64,000 bases of DNA from Allobosea sp. 47.2.35 (lineage in GTDB: Bacteria; Pseudomonadota; Alphaproteobacteria; Rhizobiales; Beijerinckiaceae), in the NCBI RefSeq assembly GCF_024655635.1, contig NZ_JANLGI010000002.1, positions 186,001 through 250,000 on the forward strand, given 5' to 3'. Within the stretch, counting starts at the first letter, position 1, and each line of letters begins with the position of its first letter. Positions 62,851 to 64,000 of this stretch are shown in pieces. The notes under the pieces were generated by a model. It worked only from the letters and a program-made list of their open reading frames with translations, did no database searches and was not told the DNA's origin. The translations under genes and the position numbers were made by a program.

Positions 62851-63920
62851 AGCGAGAGCTTGCCGCGATAGCTGACCTGCTCCTCGCCGGCCGCGACCGG
62901 CACGATCTCGCCGAGCTTCACCGGCGCCTCGCCGGCCGCCTTCAGGGCAGCGAGAACCTCATCCGCCTTGCTGGCCTCAGCCGCGACGATCATGCCGATG
63001 CCGCAGTTGAAAGTACGCAGCATCTCGCGCTCGGCGACGCCGCCGACCTTGGCGAGCCAGCCGAACACGGCTGGAACCGGGATCGCGGGCAGGTCGAGCG
63101 CGACGCCGAGCCCGTCGGGCAGCACGCGCGGGATATTGTCGGGGAAGCCACCGCCGGTGATATGCGCCAGCGCCTTGATGCCGTCGGTCGCCTTCAATGC
63201 CTGCAGGAGCGGCTTCACATAGATGCGGGTCGGCTCCAGCAGTGCTGCGGCGAGGCTCTTGCTCGGTGCGAAGGGAGCGGGCGCTTCCCAGCCGAGGCCG
63301 CTGACCTCGACGATGCGACGCACCAGCGAATAGCCGTTGGAATGCACGCCGGAGGAGGGCAGGCCGAACACGACGTCACCGGGCTTCAGGTCCTCGCGCG
63401 GCAGCAGCGTGCCGCGCTCGGCGGCGCCGACGGCGAAGCCGGCGAGGTCGTAGTCCTTCTCGGCATACATGCCGGGCATCTCGGCCGTCTCGCCGCCGAT
63501 CAGGGCGCAGCCGGACTGGCGGCATCCATCGGCGATGCCGCGCACGATCTCGACGCCGACCTTCGGGTCGAGCTTGCCGGTGGCGTAATAGTCGAGGAAG
63601 AGCAGGGGCTCGGCGCCTTGCACGATCAGGTCGTTGACGCACATCGCGACGAGATCGATGCCGATCGTCGAATGCAGCCCGCTCTCGATTGCGATCTTCA
63701 CCTTGGTGCCGACGCCGTCATTGGCCGCGACCAGGATCGGGTCGTTGAACCCGGCGGCCTTAAGGTCGAACAATCCGCCGAACCCGCCGATCTCGGCGTC
63801 CGCGCCCGGCCGGCGCGTTGCGCGCACCAATGGCTTGATCTCATCGACCATGGCATTGCCGGCGTCGATATCGACGCCTGCCTGCGCATAGGTCAGTCCG
63901 TTTGCGCCGGGCTTGCTCAT
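62847..63920 (-). CDS. purM: Phosphoribosylformylglycinamidine cyclo-ligase
   Basis: A 357-residue AIR synthetase: [41 protein letters not shown] and [18 protein letters not shown] are all family signatures. The ATG at 63920 is used; the frame upstream is not conserved. It precedes purN on the minus strand. Confidence 0.97.
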   Translation of the reverse strand: MSKPGANGLTYAQAGVDIDAGNAMVDEIKPLVRATRRPGADAEIGGFGGLFDLKAAGFNDPILVAANDGVGTKVKIAIESGLHSTIGIDLVAMCVNDLIVQGAEPLLFLDYYATGKLDPKVGVEIVRGIADGCRQSGCALIGGETAEMPGMYAEKDYDLAGFAVGAAERGTLLPREDLKPGDVVFGLPSSGVHSNGYSLVRRIVEVSGLGWEAPAPFAPSKSLAAALLEPTRIYVKPLLQALKATDGIKALAHITGGGFPDNIPRVLPDGLGVALDLPAIPVPAVFGWLAKVGGVAEREMLRTFNCGIGMIVAAEASKADEVLAALKAAGEAPVKLGEIVPVAAGEEQVSYRGKLSL

Positions 63921-64000
63921 CGCGTTTCGCCTTCCTTCTGCTCGCGCGAGCGATAGGCAAGCACGCCCGCCGTGGCAAGGCATTCGCGCCGGCTTTGTCG

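Noticed and set aside
1..64000. tRNA, rRNA, CRISPR, prophage or IS elements
   Set aside because: I looked for tRNA T-arm patterns, repeat-spacer arrays, transposase or integrase proteins, and found none that hold up.

Overview
The window is GC-rich, gene-dense chromosomal DNA from an alphaproteobacterium, most likely of the Hyphomicrobiales (Rhizobiales). The evidence is an imuA-imuB-dnaE2 cassette behind a GAAC-N7-GAAC LexA site, the plsY-dprA block near topA, a pyrB-pyrC pair whose second gene looks metal-ligand-deficient, an APS-type cysH with cysDN, and short intergenic palindromic repeats of rhizobial style. A Bosea-like genus is a reasonable guess but cannot be proven from the sequence. 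I see no tRNA, rRNA, prophage, insertion sequence or CRISPR array.

Layout. 1-3.5 kb: a nuclease fragment, cardiolipin synthase and an RhtX/AmpG-like permease. 3.1-7.0 kb: a siderophore-uptake module (TonB-dependent receptor, small unknown protein, permease) with a divergent AraC regulator. 7.1-12.9 kb: the SOS mutasome imuA-imuB-dnaE2. 13.0-16.4 kb: assimilatory sulfate reduction, cysH-cysD-cysN, with CysN fused to a DUF2061-type membrane tail. 16.4-17.1 kb: a four-EF-hand protein. 17.2-25.3 kb: a catabolic cluster for 2-aminobenzoate (anthranilate) through CoA thioesters. It holds RidA, CoA ligase, acyl-CoA dehydrogenase, enoyl-CoA hydratase, MarR and SDR on the minus strand, and the divergent bifunctional anthraniloyl-CoA monooxygenase/reductase on the plus strand. 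Two related operator-like sequences sit on the two divergent promoters.

25.3-37.8 kb: an MFS transporter, a DUF2778 L,D-transpeptidase-like protein, topA, panB, a serine hydrolase, pyrB-pyrC, plsY and dprA. 37.8-45.4 kb: an AEC transporter, two small secreted proteins, ruvX, a GNAT / YeiH / 2-hydroxyacid dehydrogenase operon, an atypical low-GC hypothetical gene and adenine deaminase. 45.5-56.5 kb: an MBL hydrolase, gatC-gatA, a glycine-rich-domain protein with a Cys/Gly tail, an RND efflux pair, then gatB and two acetyltransferases. 56.6-64 kb: a GST, envelope proteins, ndk, several very small secreted or membrane proteins, a WYL regulator and purM-purN.

The most interesting points are these: the anthranilate-CoA cluster with its embedded RidA and twin operators; a dihydroorotase homologue lacking three metal-binding histidines; the CysN-DUF2061 fusion; a dispersed palindromic repeat family whose ends supply the stop codons of neighbouring genes; the Cys/Gly-tailed GRDP-like protein; and several operator-like or hairpin elements. 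Most start codons were chosen by family N-terminus and Shine-Dalgarno spacing.
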